From the NCBI RefSeq assembly GCF_937770335.1, contig NZ_CALJHY010000005.1, forward strand, positions 62,001 through 126,000: a stretch of DNA of 64,000 nucleotides, given 5' to 3'. Below the pieces are notes generated by a model. The model was not told the DNA's origin, searched no databases, and worked only from the letters and a program-made list of their open reading frames with translations. This stretch comes from an uncultured Glaciecola sp. GTDB lineage: Bacteria > Pseudomonadota > Gammaproteobacteria > Enterobacterales > Alteromonadaceae. The translations under genes and the position numbers were made by a program. This document shows, one piece after another, positions 1 to 8,673 of this stretch (position 1 is the first letter of the stretch; every line of letters starts with the position of its first letter).

Positions 1-71
1 TAATTCTGCAACTATGTTAATCTATGAATTATTTTAAACAATACATCTATTTGTAAAAGGACTTGTGCTTC

Positions 72-998
72 ATGGACACAAATCATTTAATCCCTTTATT
101 GTCCGACATGGCCATTTTTGTCACTGTGGTTGAGCAGGGAAACTTTAGTAAAGCGGCAAAAAAACTTGGGGTCACACCTTCAGCTGTGAGCCGTCAAATT
201 GGTAGGTTAGAAGATGCATTAGGCATCAAACTATTACAGCGTACTACGCGACAACTGGCGTTAACGGAGTCAGGTACATTAACGTTTGATTATTGTAAAC
301 AGATGGTTGAGTCTGCGGATAAAGCGGTTAATGCCAGTCGCTCTGTCACATCTACGGTTAGTGGTTTATTAAGAGTAGCTGCGCCAAGATCGCTAGCGAA
401 TAAGGTATTAAGACCACTCTTTGTTGAGTTTTTAAAAAGCTACCCAGACATTCAGTTGCACTTAAAAGTAACTGATCGTATTTTAGATCCTATCCATGAC
501 GGTGTGGATTTCTTGATTCATATTAATGACACCCCCATTGAAGCCTTAGTAAATGTTAAAGTTGGTCGCGTTGAACAGGTGTTATGCGCCAGTCCTGATT
601 TCATAAAAAAACATTCTCTGCCAACACATCCCGATGATTTAAAATATGTAGCATGTATTTGTTTAGGCGAAAATATGGCGGATAGCCGTTGGCGATTTAG
701 TCATAATAACCAACAAACGACCGTACAAGTGACTGGGTCGTATTTACTTAATCACAGTGATATGCGCAAAGATGCGATTGAACAAGGCCTTGGTATTGGT
801 CCTTTGCCAGATTATATTGCGCAACATAGTATTGAGGCGGGGAAACTCATTCCATTATTGCAAGATTGGCAGTTACAAGGTAATTATCAAGGTGATATTT
901 GCTTGCAGTATGTGCAGAGTAAATATATGCCCAATAAAAATCGTGTGTTTATTGATTTTATGAAACAAAGTTTACTTATAATTCAGCCTGATTCATAA
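72..998 (+). CDS. LysR-family transcriptional regulator
   Basis: DNA-binding regulator of the LysR type. The N-terminal winged helix-turn-helix is clear at about residues 20-65 (NFSKAAKKLGVTPSAVSRQ), followed by a substrate-binding domain with the usual alpha/beta periodicity. Its length of about 308 residues is normal for the family. The ORF track opens at a TTG at 63, but an AAAAGG ribosome site at 55-60 fits the ATG at 72 better; the TTG would be only 2 bases from it. No divergent target is visible because the window starts just upstream. The gene downstream is convergent, so the regulated genes are probably to the left of the window or elsewhere. The short second frame at 757-963 is a shadow. 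Effector unknown. Confidence 0.9.
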   Translation: MDTNHLIPLLSDMAIFVTVVEQGNFSKAAKKLGVTPSAVSRQIGRLEDALGIKLLQRTTRQLALTESGTLTFDYCKQMVESADKAVNASRSVTSTVSGLLRVAAPRSLANKVLRPLFVEFLKSYPDIQLHLKVTDRILDPIHDGVDFLIHINDTPIEALVNVKVGRVEQVLCASPDFIKKHSLPTHPDDLKYVACICLGENMADSRWRFSHNNQQTTVQVTGSYLLNHSDMRKDAIEQGLGIGPLPDYIAQHSIEAGKLIPLLQDWQLQGNYQGDICLQYVQSKYMPNKNRVFIDFMKQSLLIIQPDS

Positions 999-1099
999 GC
1001 GCTGATTGAGTTCTGTGACTCATTTAACTAGTATTATTCTCCGCTTATTGCTCATTGGTACTTAGGTGTCAGGTGTATCAGATAGAACGCTATTGTCTT

Positions 1100-1978
1100 T
1101 TAGCTATTGATTAATCCTGCCTTGATTAACTCAATCACAGTGTTCATTCTTTTAGCGAGTGGTCTATTGCGGTGGTAGCACACATAAATTTTTTCACTCA
1201 TTGGGTTACCTAAATGGTGCGCTTTTATGCGGTTAGGTTTATTAAATGCACTTACCGCATGTGCTGGTAAAACGGTAAATCCCAACCCGAGACTGACAGG
1301 CTCCAGTATTAAACTAATTTGATTCGAAAATCCTGTCCGCTTTATTTGGTCAACATGTTCAAACTCTGGGTAGTTTTCGCTAAGGAGTAACTGTGCATGA
1401 TGTTTAGCATCTGGATGGGCAATAAAACCTAAATTACACAACGTTTGCCATGTTGGGGTCTCAATGTTGTTGGGTGTTACTAACAACAGTGACTCATCAC
1501 CTATTTTATGGCTGGTCACTTCACTGAGCGAAGGCGCTTGCGTTAAAAATCCAATATCGACGCTGTGGTTAGAAACCGCTTGTTCAACACTTATATTAGG
1601 TGCAAAGCGGTAGTCTATAATAAGCCCTTTATGTTGGGTTTGTAGTGCCAGCAATTGGCTGTAAAATTGCAAGCCGCAACTACCCGGCGACTGTATTTTT
1701 ACTAAACCGCTAGTAGGCGAATCATCTCTTAATTGTTGTTCTAAAAACTGCCATTCCTTAAGTAACATAGTGCCTTTTTGATATAGGTTCTGTCCATGCA
1801 CGGTAAGCGAAAACTGTTTTCCGTGGCGCTCAAGCAATGCGCAATTCACTTGTTGCTCTAATTTTTTAATATGTTGGCTCACACCCGATTGTGTCATGTG
1901 TAGCCGCTCAGCCGTTTGAGTAAAGTGATTTACCTCAACCAGCGTGCAAAAGGTATTCAACCATATTGGATTTATCAT
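1100..1978 (-). CDS. LysR-family transcriptional regulator, divergent from VOC gene
   Basis: A 292-residue LysR regulator. The helix-turn-helix lies at about residues 15-58 (HFTQTAERLHMTQSGVSQHIKKLEQ) and the C-terminal part is a periplasmic-binding-protein-like effector domain. It is transcribed away from the VOC-family gene starting at 2085, with about 106 bases between the two starts. That is the classic arrangement for a LysR regulator controlling its divergent neighbour and itself. The shared region is very AT-rich, with TAATTATTGATAATTTT-type sequence. The likely target is the VOC gene; this is inferred from position only. The effector is unknown. Confidence 0.88.
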   Translation of the reverse strand: MINPIWLNTFCTLVEVNHFTQTAERLHMTQSGVSQHIKKLEQQVNCALLERHGKQFSLTVHGQNLYQKGTMLLKEWQFLEQQLRDDSPTSGLVKIQSPGSCGLQFYSQLLALQTQHKGLIIDYRFAPNISVEQAVSNHSVDIGFLTQAPSLSEVTSHKIGDESLLLVTPNNIETPTWQTLCNLGFIAHPDAKHHAQLLLSENYPEFEHVDQIKRTGFSNQISLILEPVSLGLGFTVLPAHAVSAFNKPNRIKAHHLGNPMSEKIYVCYHRNRPLAKRMNTVIELIKAGLINS

Positions 1979-2084
1979 TACTAAATGTACTCAATAATAT
2001 AATTATTGATAATTTTACTTAATATTATTCGCTTAGTAAAATTACGCCATTAAATAAGCAAACTGTTAAATAGGAGATCATATT

Positions 2085-2585
2085 ATGAATCAGACATATC
2101 CACGGAGTTTTTCGCATATTGGCATTTCTGTGCCAGACGTTGAGAAAGCAGTAGAGTTTTATACTAAGGTTATGGGTTGGTATACAATAATGGAGCCAAC
2201 CTTAATTACCGAAGATGACAGTCCAATTGGCGAAATGTGCACAGAGGTATTTGGTGAAAAGTGGGAAAAATTCAAAATTGCGCACCTCTCTACAGGAGAC
2301 CGTATTGGCGTTGAAATCTTTGAATTTAAAAACCAAGAAAAACCAGAAGACAACTTTGAGTACTGGAAAACGGGGATCTTCCATTTTTGTGTTCAAGACC
2401 CAGATGTAGAAGGCTTAGCTGAACGTATTGTTGAGGCGGGCGGTAAAAAGCGTATGCAAGCACCACGCTACTATTACCCTGGTGAAAAGCCATATCGCAT
2501 GATTTATATGGAAGACCCGTTTGGTAACATTCTTGAGATTTACAGCCACAGCTATGAGCTTATTTACAGCGCAGGTGCTTACTAA
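2085..2585 (+). CDS. VOC-family (glyoxalase/dioxygenase fold) protein
   Basis: A 166-residue single-domain member of the vicinal oxygen chelate superfamily, made of two beta-alpha-beta-beta-beta modules. The first opens with SHIGISVPDVEKAVEFYTKV and the second with FHFCVQDPDVEGLAERI; the protein closes with MEDPFGNILEIYSHSYE. Candidate metal ligands are His11, the Glu of VEIFEF, the His of FHFC and the Glu of LEIYS. This pattern is typical of lactoylglutathione-lyase-like and small-molecule lyase or dioxygenase members, and the substrate cannot be read from sequence. A GGAGAT ribosome site precedes the ATG. It is divergent from a LysR gene and followed by a good terminator, so it is probably a single-gene unit induced by that regulator. 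Confidence 0.85.
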   Translation: MNQTYPRSFSHIGISVPDVEKAVEFYTKVMGWYTIMEPTLITEDDSPIGEMCTEVFGEKWEKFKIAHLSTGDRIGVEIFEFKNQEKPEDNFEYWKTGIFHFCVQDPDVEGLAERIVEAGGKKRMQAPRYYYPGEKPYRMIYMEDPFGNILEIYSHSYELIYSAGAY

Positions 2586-2603
2586 ATTTTTACAAATCAC
2601 TTT

Positions 2604-2636
2604 AAGGCCGCAATATAACCTACGGCCTTTTCTTTT
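2604..2636 (+). terminator. Rho-independent terminator after the VOC gene
   Basis: A perfect 7-bp GC-rich stem (AAGGCCG / CGGCCTT) with a 12-base loop is followed by TTTCTTTT. It begins 18 bases after the VOC stop codon, which is ideal placement for termination on the plus strand. Confidence 0.85.
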
Positions 2637-2802
2637 GCCTTATTATAATTTTTATAAAGCTTTGAGCGCACTAATCATTAAACGCTATACTTTACTGGCG
2701 TGTGAATTATGAAGCGCTCATGGGCTCCATCAATCCTAGCTGTAACGATCACCGTTTGTTATAGTTATTTCACACACATATAATCATGGAAATCTTCAAA
2801 CA

Positions 2803-3807
2803 ATGTCTGAGCTAAATACATTTAAAGCTGTGCTAGTAGAGGAGACTGCCGACGAACAATTTACGGTCAATGTAACCAATCGTTCGGTAAGTGACTTACC
2901 CAACAATGACTTAACCGTTAACGTTCACTACTCGTCATTGAATTACAAAGATGCGTTATCTGCTAGCGGCAATAAACGAGTCAGTAGTCATTTTCCCCAT
3001 ACACCGGGAATAGATGCAGCTGGGGTAGTTGTAAGCGATAAGTCAGGGACGTTTTCGGCCGGAGATGAAGTATTAGTATTTGGTTATGATTTGGGGATGA
3101 ATACCCCTGGCGGATTAGGACAGATGATTTCCATCCCCGCCAACTGGGCAGTCAAACGGCCAGACAATTTGTCTTTAAAAGAAGCCATGATCTACGGTAC
3201 TGGTGGTTTAACGGCTGCCCTTTGTGTCCAAAAACTAGAAAAAATGGGCGCACGTCCTGAAGATGGCCCCGTTGCAGTGACCGGTTCAACCGGCGGTGTG
3301 GGCAGCATTAGCATCGCTCTACTCAAGCAGTTGGGTTACAGAGTAGTCGCGTTTTCAGGTAAACCTGAACAAGCAGAACATTTAAAATCTATTGGTGCCG
3401 ATGAAGTCTTACATCGAGATGTTTTGAATGAAACGGCTGAACTGCCAATGGGTAAAGAGAGATGGGCCCATGGAATAGATACGTTAGGCGGTGATTACCT
3501 GACTAACCTATTAAAACAAATTAAGTCTGGTGGTGGTGTTGCAGCATGTGGGTTGGCATCTTCTGACTCTTTCTCGTCCACTGTATTCCCGTTCATTATC
3601 CGAGGTGTGTCTTTACTTGGTGTGGATTCGGTATATATCCCGCTTAGTGATAAACAACATATTTGGCAACGAGTGGCTAGCGACATGAAGCTAGCGAATC
3701 TGCAGGACTTATGTGAAGAAATAACCTTAGAACAAACGCCTGAGTATTTACGACGTTTTATGCAATCTAAAGTTGTGGGACGTTATTTGGTTAACTTAAA
3801 AAGTTAG
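2803..3807 (+). CDS. acuI: AcuI/YhdH-family NADPH-dependent (acryloyl-CoA) reductase
   Basis: A medium-chain dehydrogenase/reductase of the YhdH/AcuI branch, 334 residues against a usual 324-330. Family-typical stretches are VHYSSLNYKDALSASG near residue 45, the PGIDAAGVV segment near 68 and the nucleotide-binding VTGSTGGVGSISIALLKQLGY near 165. There is no zinc-binding cysteine set, as expected for this branch. Characterised AcuI proteins reduce acryloyl-CoA to propionyl-CoA in cytosolic acrylate and DMSP metabolism of marine bacteria; E. coli YhdH is an orthologue. No other DMSP genes (dddD, acuN, acuK, prpE) are adjacent, so the physiological substrate is inferred from family only. It stands alone between two terminator-like hairpins. 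Confidence 0.87.
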   Translation: MSELNTFKAVLVEETADEQFTVNVTNRSVSDLPNNDLTVNVHYSSLNYKDALSASGNKRVSSHFPHTPGIDAAGVVVSDKSGTFSAGDEVLVFGYDLGMNTPGGLGQMISIPANWAVKRPDNLSLKEAMIYGTGGLTAALCVQKLEKMGARPEDGPVAVTGSTGGVGSISIALLKQLGYRVVAFSGKPEQAEHLKSIGADEVLHRDVLNETAELPMGKERWAHGIDTLGGDYLTNLLKQIKSGGGVAACGLASSDSFSSTVFPFIIRGVSLLGVDSVYIPLSDKQHIWQRVASDMKLANLQDLCEEITLEQTPEYLRRFMQSKVVGRYLVNLKS

Positions 3808-3834
3808 AATATTTAGAGGTTTGATGAGTCGTTT

Positions 3835-3870
3835 CAAAGAGCAGGGAACTTGCGTATTTTCTGCTCTTTG
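3835..3870 (+). terminator. Hairpin downstream of acuI
   Basis: A 10-bp perfect inverted repeat (CAAAGAGCAG / CTGCTCTTTG) separated by 16 bases, 28 bases after the acuI stop. It is followed by an A/T-rich stretch rather than a clean T-run, so termination is likely but not certain. It also lies between acuI and the convergent EamA gene and may act on both strands. Confidence 0.6.
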
Positions 3871-3947
3871 ATAAATAAAATTTTATGAGCGAGCCAACAA
3901 ATTACTTGAACGCCAAATAAGTCGCTAAATAATGCTTAACCTCAGCG

Positions 3948-4817
3948 TTAACTTAACGCCTTCATTCTGCTATTTGGAAAAATTTTCTGGTTAATAAGAA
4001 GAGCCAGTAAAATGATACCTGAGCCAATGCTCAATCGAACAATGTCGGCATCACGATTCCAAATTAACACATTAACGAGTATTCCAGCTGGTATGAGTAG
4101 ATTATTCATTACAGCCAGAGTCCCAACATTAACCTGGGTCGCTCCCTTGTTCCAAGCAAAATAGCCAACACCGGATGCTACAATTCCTAAGTAAGTTAAT
4201 ATACTCCACTGTAGAGTAGTTTGCGGTAGCTTTGATACATCCCCAAATAATGCAAAAGAAACAGCCGCAACTAAAAAAGCACCGATGAAAAAATATCCAA
4301 AAACAGTATGTTGTGAAAGGTTCGGCTCGTTAGCCATTATTCGCTTATAAAATACTTGGCCACTTGCGAAACATAAGTTTGCACCCTGCACAATAAAAAA
4401 CCCAATAACAAAATCACCACTAAGGCCATCATAGCGGATAGTAATTGCGCCTAGCGTGGCTACTGTAGCCGCAATAAAGAACAGAGGATTAAAGCGCTTG
4501 TCTAATGCATCATTTAAAAGGGTGACTATTAATGGTGTCATTACGGTGAACAATAACACTTCCGGTACGGTCAAGAACAAGAAGGAATGATAATAAAAAC
4601 CATACATCACACCCAATTGTATCGCACCAATACCCATCAATTTAATGACCAGTGATTTTGAAATGTGACGACACTTTAAAAAGGGTAAAAATATAAGCAC
4701 AGCCAAGGCAACGCGCATTAATACAGAAAACCAAGCATCAACTTGGCCAGCTAAATAGACACCTATTAAACTAAATGAAAATGCCCACAGCAACGTTGTT
4801 GCAAATAAATATATCAA
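3948..4817 (-). CDS. EamA/DMT-superfamily transporter
   Basis: A 289-residue integral membrane protein with about ten hydrophobic helices arranged as two EamA repeats. The first starts LFATTLLWAFSFSLIGVYLAG and the second near FVIGFFIVQGANLCFASGQVFYKR. This is the drug/metabolite transporter architecture, used by many bacteria to export amino acids or other small metabolites across the inner membrane. The ending IFPNSRMKALS is short and cytoplasmic. The substrate cannot be deduced. Its start lies about 107 bases from the end of the co-directional methyltransferase gene, so the two may share a transcript, but no functional link is apparent. Confidence 0.88.
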   Translation of the reverse strand: MIYLFATTLLWAFSFSLIGVYLAGQVDAWFSVLMRVALAVLIFLPFLKCRHISKSLVIKLMGIGAIQLGVMYGFYYHSFLFLTVPEVLLFTVMTPLIVTLLNDALDKRFNPLFFIAATVATLGAITIRYDGLSGDFVIGFFIVQGANLCFASGQVFYKRIMANEPNLSQHTVFGYFFIGAFLVAAVSFALFGDVSKLPQTTLQWSILTYLGIVASGVGYFAWNKGATQVNVGTLAVMNNLLIPAGILVNVLIWNRDADIVRLSIGSGIILLALLINQKIFPNSRMKALS

Positions 4818-4924
4818 TACTTTCTTCCTTTAGACTTACATAATAAAAAACGTGCATCACAAACAATGCCATGAACGACTCTCTGAGCCATTTACCCACT
4901 AGGAGCGGCATTAAAAACATATGG

Positions 4925-6163
4925 TTACAGGAAGTTATTGATACTTCGCTTAATACTAAGTTCAACAGTTTCAACTATATGGATGGTAGCACTTACATCT
5001 TGATCTGGTGGATCCTGTTTATATGTGTATGGTTTAGGGTCAACTTTATGCTCCTCCTGTGCAGGCTGAGTCTGTATCAAAAAACCCATTTTAGACGCTT
5101 TAACCTTCATCGCATTGCGTAATAATTGCCTAGCTTGTTGTAACGTTTCACTATCCTTTTGTATTTTCACTAACACCGGCGTACCGTCATGATGCTCAAC
5201 CAAGATAGCGTCGATACCCTGATTTCTATGTACGGGGTTATACTCAATCCCGACTAAACACTGCAACGCATCTACATTTGCATTTTCAAATGCTTTGCGC
5301 CCTTTTTTCATTAAGGTAGATTCAGTTTTAATTGGATTATCTAGCCTTGCTTGCGAGAGCTGAACCGCATCTTCTGACTGGTCGATACCGATATATTTTC
5401 TATTTGTTAAACTTGCCGCTACGCAAGTCGTCCCACTGCCACAAAAAGGGTCGAGTACTAGATCGTTTTCGTTAGTGACAAGGTCAATAATACGTTCTAA
5501 TAATAACAATGGCTTTTGAGTTGGATAACCCACCCGCTCTTTTGCTTTTGGATTCAAGTAAGGAATATCCCAAACGTCACTTAAAGGCACGCCTTGCTTC
5601 GCATCGGCCTGCTGAATATTGCCTTTATCGTCTCGCGCATAGATAGATTTATTATGCTTGTCGCGTGTTCTGCGCTGCAAAATTTGATCAAGATTAGTTG
5701 CCTCGGAATAAGGCATAAACACTTTGTTGAAGGTGAAATCTTGGGTTTTACTATAAAAATAGATATTTTGATGGCTCGGTAAAAGCCCTTTTTTAGCGTT
5801 AGACCAACGTTTGTATTGCCATATGATTTCCGACTGAAAACAGTCAGATCCAAACACATCATCAAGTACACCGCGCACAATGTGGTTAGCCATTTTGTCG
5901 CAATGCACAAAAATACTGCCAGTATCTTTTAATAGAGTACGCATTTTGAGAATACGTCGATGCAGGAACTCAGCGTAACTCGACTCCTGCTTCCAAATAT
6001 CATCGAAACTGAATTCTTTGGTACGCTGACGATTTTTAAGCTTATGTTTACGCTCAGTAAAAAACGGAGGGTCTAAATAAATCAAATCCACCGTAGAGTC
6101 GGCAATTTGGTTCATTTTTTCTAAACAGTCACCTAGCAATAGCTGGTTAGCCATAGTGATCAT
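4925..6163 (-). CDS. Orphan site-specific DNA methyltransferase (DPPF-first, beta-class order)
   Basis: An amino-group DNA methyltransferase of about 412 residues. The catalytic motif DPPF is at residues 31-34 and the S-adenosylmethionine-binding FxGxG motif comes later, as LDPFCGSGTT near residue 240. This is the beta-class order (motif IV before motif I) with the target-recognition region between. DPPF suggests N6-adenine or N4-cytosine methylation. The C-terminal 140 residues hold an extra domain (GIDAILVEHHDGTPVLVKIQK) that looks like a decayed PD-(D/E)xK-type fold. The track start at 6241 is too long: GGAGG at 6175-6180 fits the ATG at 6163 (MITMANQLLLGDCLEKM). No restriction gene is adjacent, so it is probably an orphan enzyme with a regulatory or protective role. 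Confidence 0.87.
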   Translation of the reverse strand: MITMANQLLLGDCLEKMNQIADSTVDLIYLDPPFFTERKHKLKNRQRTKEFSFDDIWKQESSYAEFLHRRILKMRTLLKDTGSIFVHCDKMANHIVRGVLDDVFGSDCFQSEIIWQYKRWSNAKKGLLPSHQNIYFYSKTQDFTFNKVFMPYSEATNLDQILQRRTRDKHNKSIYARDDKGNIQQADAKQGVPLSDVWDIPYLNPKAKERVGYPTQKPLLLLERIIDLVTNENDLVLDPFCGSGTTCVAASLTNRKYIGIDQSEDAVQLSQARLDNPIKTESTLMKKGRKAFENANVDALQCLVGIEYNPVHRNQGIDAILVEHHDGTPVLVKIQKDSETLQQARQLLRNAMKVKASKMGFLIQTQPAQEEHKVDPKPYTYKQDPPDQDVSATIHIVETVELSIKRSINNFL

Positions 6164-6353
6164 TTTAGGTGTGGTCCTCCGCTTGTCTGAAACATTTAAC
6201 GCTACGTAATAGAACATGTTACCCATGCGCCTTATATACAAGCAAGCATTTTAAAAAGTTGTTTATGCAAAGCGAACTCACTATGATAGAACAAAGAGAA
6301 CAAGATGGAGCTCAGCTTTATGAAGTCTAGGTTAATGCACTTTGCAGTACTCA

Positions 6354-7007
6354 ATGAAAGCAACGTCGATATCACTTCCCACAACAGGTGTGCAGGTTAT
6401 TAATAACTCAATCACTGATAATCCAAATAGCCCGCCTAAAGGTGGTAATAAATTCACAGGCTGGCTTGGTGACTCACTGCTAAGCGTTACTGGTTGGAAG
6501 TTCGAAGGGGAATTACCACAGCACCCTAAACTGGTATTAGCTATTGCACCACATACCTCAAACTGGGATTTCTTTTTAGGTGTCACCCTGTTGTTTGCGT
6601 TACGAATTAAAATTCGTTTTTTAGGCAAGCACAGCATTTTTGTGCCCGTGGTTAAGCAGTTGCTTGAATTAATTGGCGGCATACCCGTTGATCGAAAATC
6701 AGCTCGTGGGGTGGTTGGTGAAGTAGTAACTCAATTTAACGCACAAGAAAAAATGATTTTAGCCGTTGCTCCAGAAGGAACTCGGTCGCCTAAATTCCCT
6801 TGGAAAACTGGCTTTTTAGCGATTGCGCATCAAGCGAAAGCTCACGTTGTATTAATTGGCTTTGATTTTGCGCGTAAACGCATTGTGTTTGGTCCTGTAT
6901 TTTTGAGTGACGGTAATTTCGATGAAGATATGCAAAAGGTCTATGGCTTTTTTTCTACAATCACTGCCAAGTACCCTGAAAACGTGGTTTTTCCTAAAGA
7001 CATGTAA
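6354..7007 (+). CDS. PlsC-like 1-acylglycerol-3-phosphate acyltransferase family protein
   Basis: A roughly 217-residue lysophospholipid-acyltransferase-fold protein. Motif I is HTSNWD (the HX4D catalytic dyad), motif II is the GGIPVDR segment and motif III is PEGTRS; together these define the glycerolipid acyltransferase family. It probably acts at the inner membrane face in phospholipid synthesis or remodelling. The closest type looks like the small acyltransferases with HTSNWDF rather than the main PlsC. The start is uncertain: an in-frame TTG at 6342 has an AGG ten bases upstream, whereas the ATG at 6354 has no clear ribosome site. It is monocistronic and convergent with the MDR gene. Confidence 0.85.
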   Translation: MKATSISLPTTGVQVINNSITDNPNSPPKGGNKFTGWLGDSLLSVTGWKFEGELPQHPKLVLAIAPHTSNWDFFLGVTLLFALRIKIRFLGKHSIFVPVVKQLLELIGGIPVDRKSARGVVGEVVTQFNAQEKMILAVAPEGTRSPKFPWKTGFLAIAHQAKAHVVLIGFDFARKRIVFGPVFLSDGNFDEDMQKVYGFFSTITAKYPENVVFPKDM

Positions 7008-7151
7008 TATTAGCCAAATGAAATTGTAGAGCAAAGCGACCATCAACATTCCGCCGAGAAGATAATCAGGTACCACCAGCGCCGCTTTATAAGCTAAATT
7101 CATAAATCGCTTCGCACTGATGAATACGCTTCCTCGAACGAAAATGTGCCA

Positions 7152-7178
7152 ATAAAAAGGGCTTCAATTGAAGCCCTT
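7152..7178 (-). terminator. Strong terminator of the MDR dehydrogenase gene
   Basis: A perfect palindrome, AAGGGCTTCAATTGAAGCCCTT (7157-7178), forms a 9-bp stem with an AATT loop. Read on the minus strand it is followed by TTTTTATT, a good U-tract, and it lies 22 bases beyond the MDR stop codon. It may also stop plus-strand transcripts from the acyltransferase gene. Confidence 0.85.
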
Positions 7179-7199
7179 AAAACACACTAACTAATCAGC

Positions 7200-8318
7200 T
7201 TACTTTGACGGATTAATCAGGAATTTTTCACCCGTTTTCTTAGCATTATAACGTGCAATATTTGCAGGTTGCATAGCTTCTTCTAAGCTGATTTCGTCAC
7301 TAAAATCCAAAGCGAAAGTCGTATTAATTTCATCAGCTACCCGTTTATGCATTGCTAATACTTGGCTAATTTCTAACTTACCCAAGAAACGCATCAACAA
7401 CCAACCACCGATCCCCCAAGTCATACCATACGCTCGGTTTAAAACGCTAGGCGAAAAGTCCAGTCCACCGTAGATATAAACTTGCTTGTTTTCAGCAGAA
7501 CCGTAAGTGTTAAAACCTGTTGCGTCTTTACTTCCAACTGCTTCCATTGCCGTTAAAATATCACTCACTAGCGTGCCACCGCCAATAGCGTCAAACGCTA
7601 ATGTTGCGCCGGTCGCATCAATGGCTTTGTATAAATCCTTCTTAAAATTGTCATCGCTTGAATTAATAACGTACTTCGCACCCAAGGCTTTCAATATATC
7701 GACTTGTTCTTGCTTTCGAACAATATTTACCAAATCAATGCCAGCATGTATACATACTTTATTCAGCATAATGCCCAAACTAGAAGCTGCTGCTGTATGT
7801 ACTAAGGCCTTGTGACCTTCTTGACGCATTGTCTCAACCATACACAGCGCAGTTAACGGATTGACAAAAGATGATGCCGCCTGCTTTGCGGTTGTACCTT
7901 CGTTGTGCACAATACAAGCTTGAACTGGTACACAGCAATATTCGCTATAGGTTGCCCCTGAAAGAATAGCAACTGTTTTACCGATTAAAGCCTGAGCCTG
8001 AGGGCTATCACCTGCAGAAACAACCGTTCCCGCACCTTCATTACCGATGGGTAATGTCTGGTCTATACGTGGCTTTATTCTTGAGAGCATACCCTCGTGC
8101 AACGGTGCTGTAAGCGTTTTATCATCGTCAGAAAAGCTTGCAGCACGCAAGTCAGCTGGACCGAACATTGGCCACATATCAGACGGATTAATTGGCGCAG
8201 CTTCAATTTTAACAACAACTTCGTGAGCTTTTGGCCTAGGTATTTCAACGTCAACTAATGAGAGTGAAAGTTCTCCCTTGGATGAAATAGTACTAAATAG
8301 CTGTTTAGATGTGGTCAT
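7200..8318 (-). CDS. MDR-superfamily zinc-type alcohol dehydrogenase-like / quinone oxidoreductase
   Basis: A 372-residue medium-chain dehydrogenase/reductase. The N-terminal GroES-like domain includes VVKIEAAPINPSDMWPMFG, and the core contains LPIGNEGAGTVVSAG. The nucleotide-binding domain has ALVHTAAASSLGIMLNKVC and GAKYVINSSDDNFKKDL. The cysteine cluster of the structural zinc lobe is absent, so a quinone reductase or enoyl reductase-like NAD(P)H-dependent activity is more likely than a zinc alcohol dehydrogenase. It is about 40 residues longer than typical QOR proteins because of an insertion near residues 60-85. It is monocistronic, with its own terminator. The substrate is unknown. Confidence 0.82.
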   Translation of the reverse strand: MTTSKQLFSTISSKGELSLSLVDVEIPRPKAHEVVVKIEAAPINPSDMWPMFGPADLRAASFSDDDKTLTAPLHEGMLSRIKPRIDQTLPIGNEGAGTVVSAGDSPQAQALIGKTVAILSGATYSEYCCVPVQACIVHNEGTTAKQAASSFVNPLTALCMVETMRQEGHKALVHTAAASSLGIMLNKVCIHAGIDLVNIVRKQEQVDILKALGAKYVINSSDDNFKKDLYKAIDATGATLAFDAIGGGTLVSDILTAMEAVGSKDATGFNTYGSAENKQVYIYGGLDFSPSVLNRAYGMTWGIGGWLLMRFLGKLEISQVLAMHKRVADEINTTFALDFSDEISLEEAMQPANIARYNAKKTGEKFLINPSK

Positions 8319-8673
8319 TCGAATTTTCCTTTTAAAAGTTGTTAAGCCAATTGTTGTTTAATCAGAAGCGGAATTTTTGTCGAAAAGCACCGATTTGGCT
8401 ATTTATATTCATATTCATAGCCAAAGTGAAGCGTTATTCATAGTCCTGTTCAAAAAAACACGGCACCGAGACATGCTGAAATTATCAGCAAAAAATAGCA
8501 TGCTGAAATACCGCTGGCTAGTCACACAAAATGTTATATGACTATCACCAAGATCAATTTAAATATTAAACAGCTTTAACTCAGCGTAATTAATGAAATA
8601 TTTTTAAAACCTTGACTAAGTAGGACACTATTTTAAACTGAGGAAATGCTACCCCCCATAACGTTTAAACCTA
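8319..8673. other. 355-bp divergent intergenic region
   Basis: This AT-rich stretch separates the divergent MDR and aspartoacylase-like genes and presumably carries both promoters. It contains an exact 11-bp direct repeat, CATGCTGAAAT, at 8472-8482 and 8499-8509 (27 bp between starts), which could be tandem regulator sites but may be chance. I see no open reading frame or structured RNA in it. Confidence 0.4.

Noticed and set aside
2803-3807. Complete DMSP/acrylate degradation locus
   Set aside because: Only the AcuI-type gene is present; no DMSP lyase or other acrylate genes lie nearby.
4925-7007. Restriction-modification or other defence island around the methyltransferase
   Set aside because: Flanking genes are an EamA transporter and a lipid acyltransferase; no nuclease or helicase is present.
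6852-7103. 83-codon minus-strand ORF with a hydrophobic N terminus (MNLAYKAALVVPDYLLGG) overlapping the acyltransferase 3' end
   Set aside because: More than half lies antisense to a well-supported gene, it has no clear ribosome site, and its C-terminal part has no protein-like character.
8472-8509. Direct repeat CATGCTGAAAT as a mobile-element target duplication
   Set aside because: There is no element between the copies, only 16 bases; it is kept as a possible regulator site or chance.
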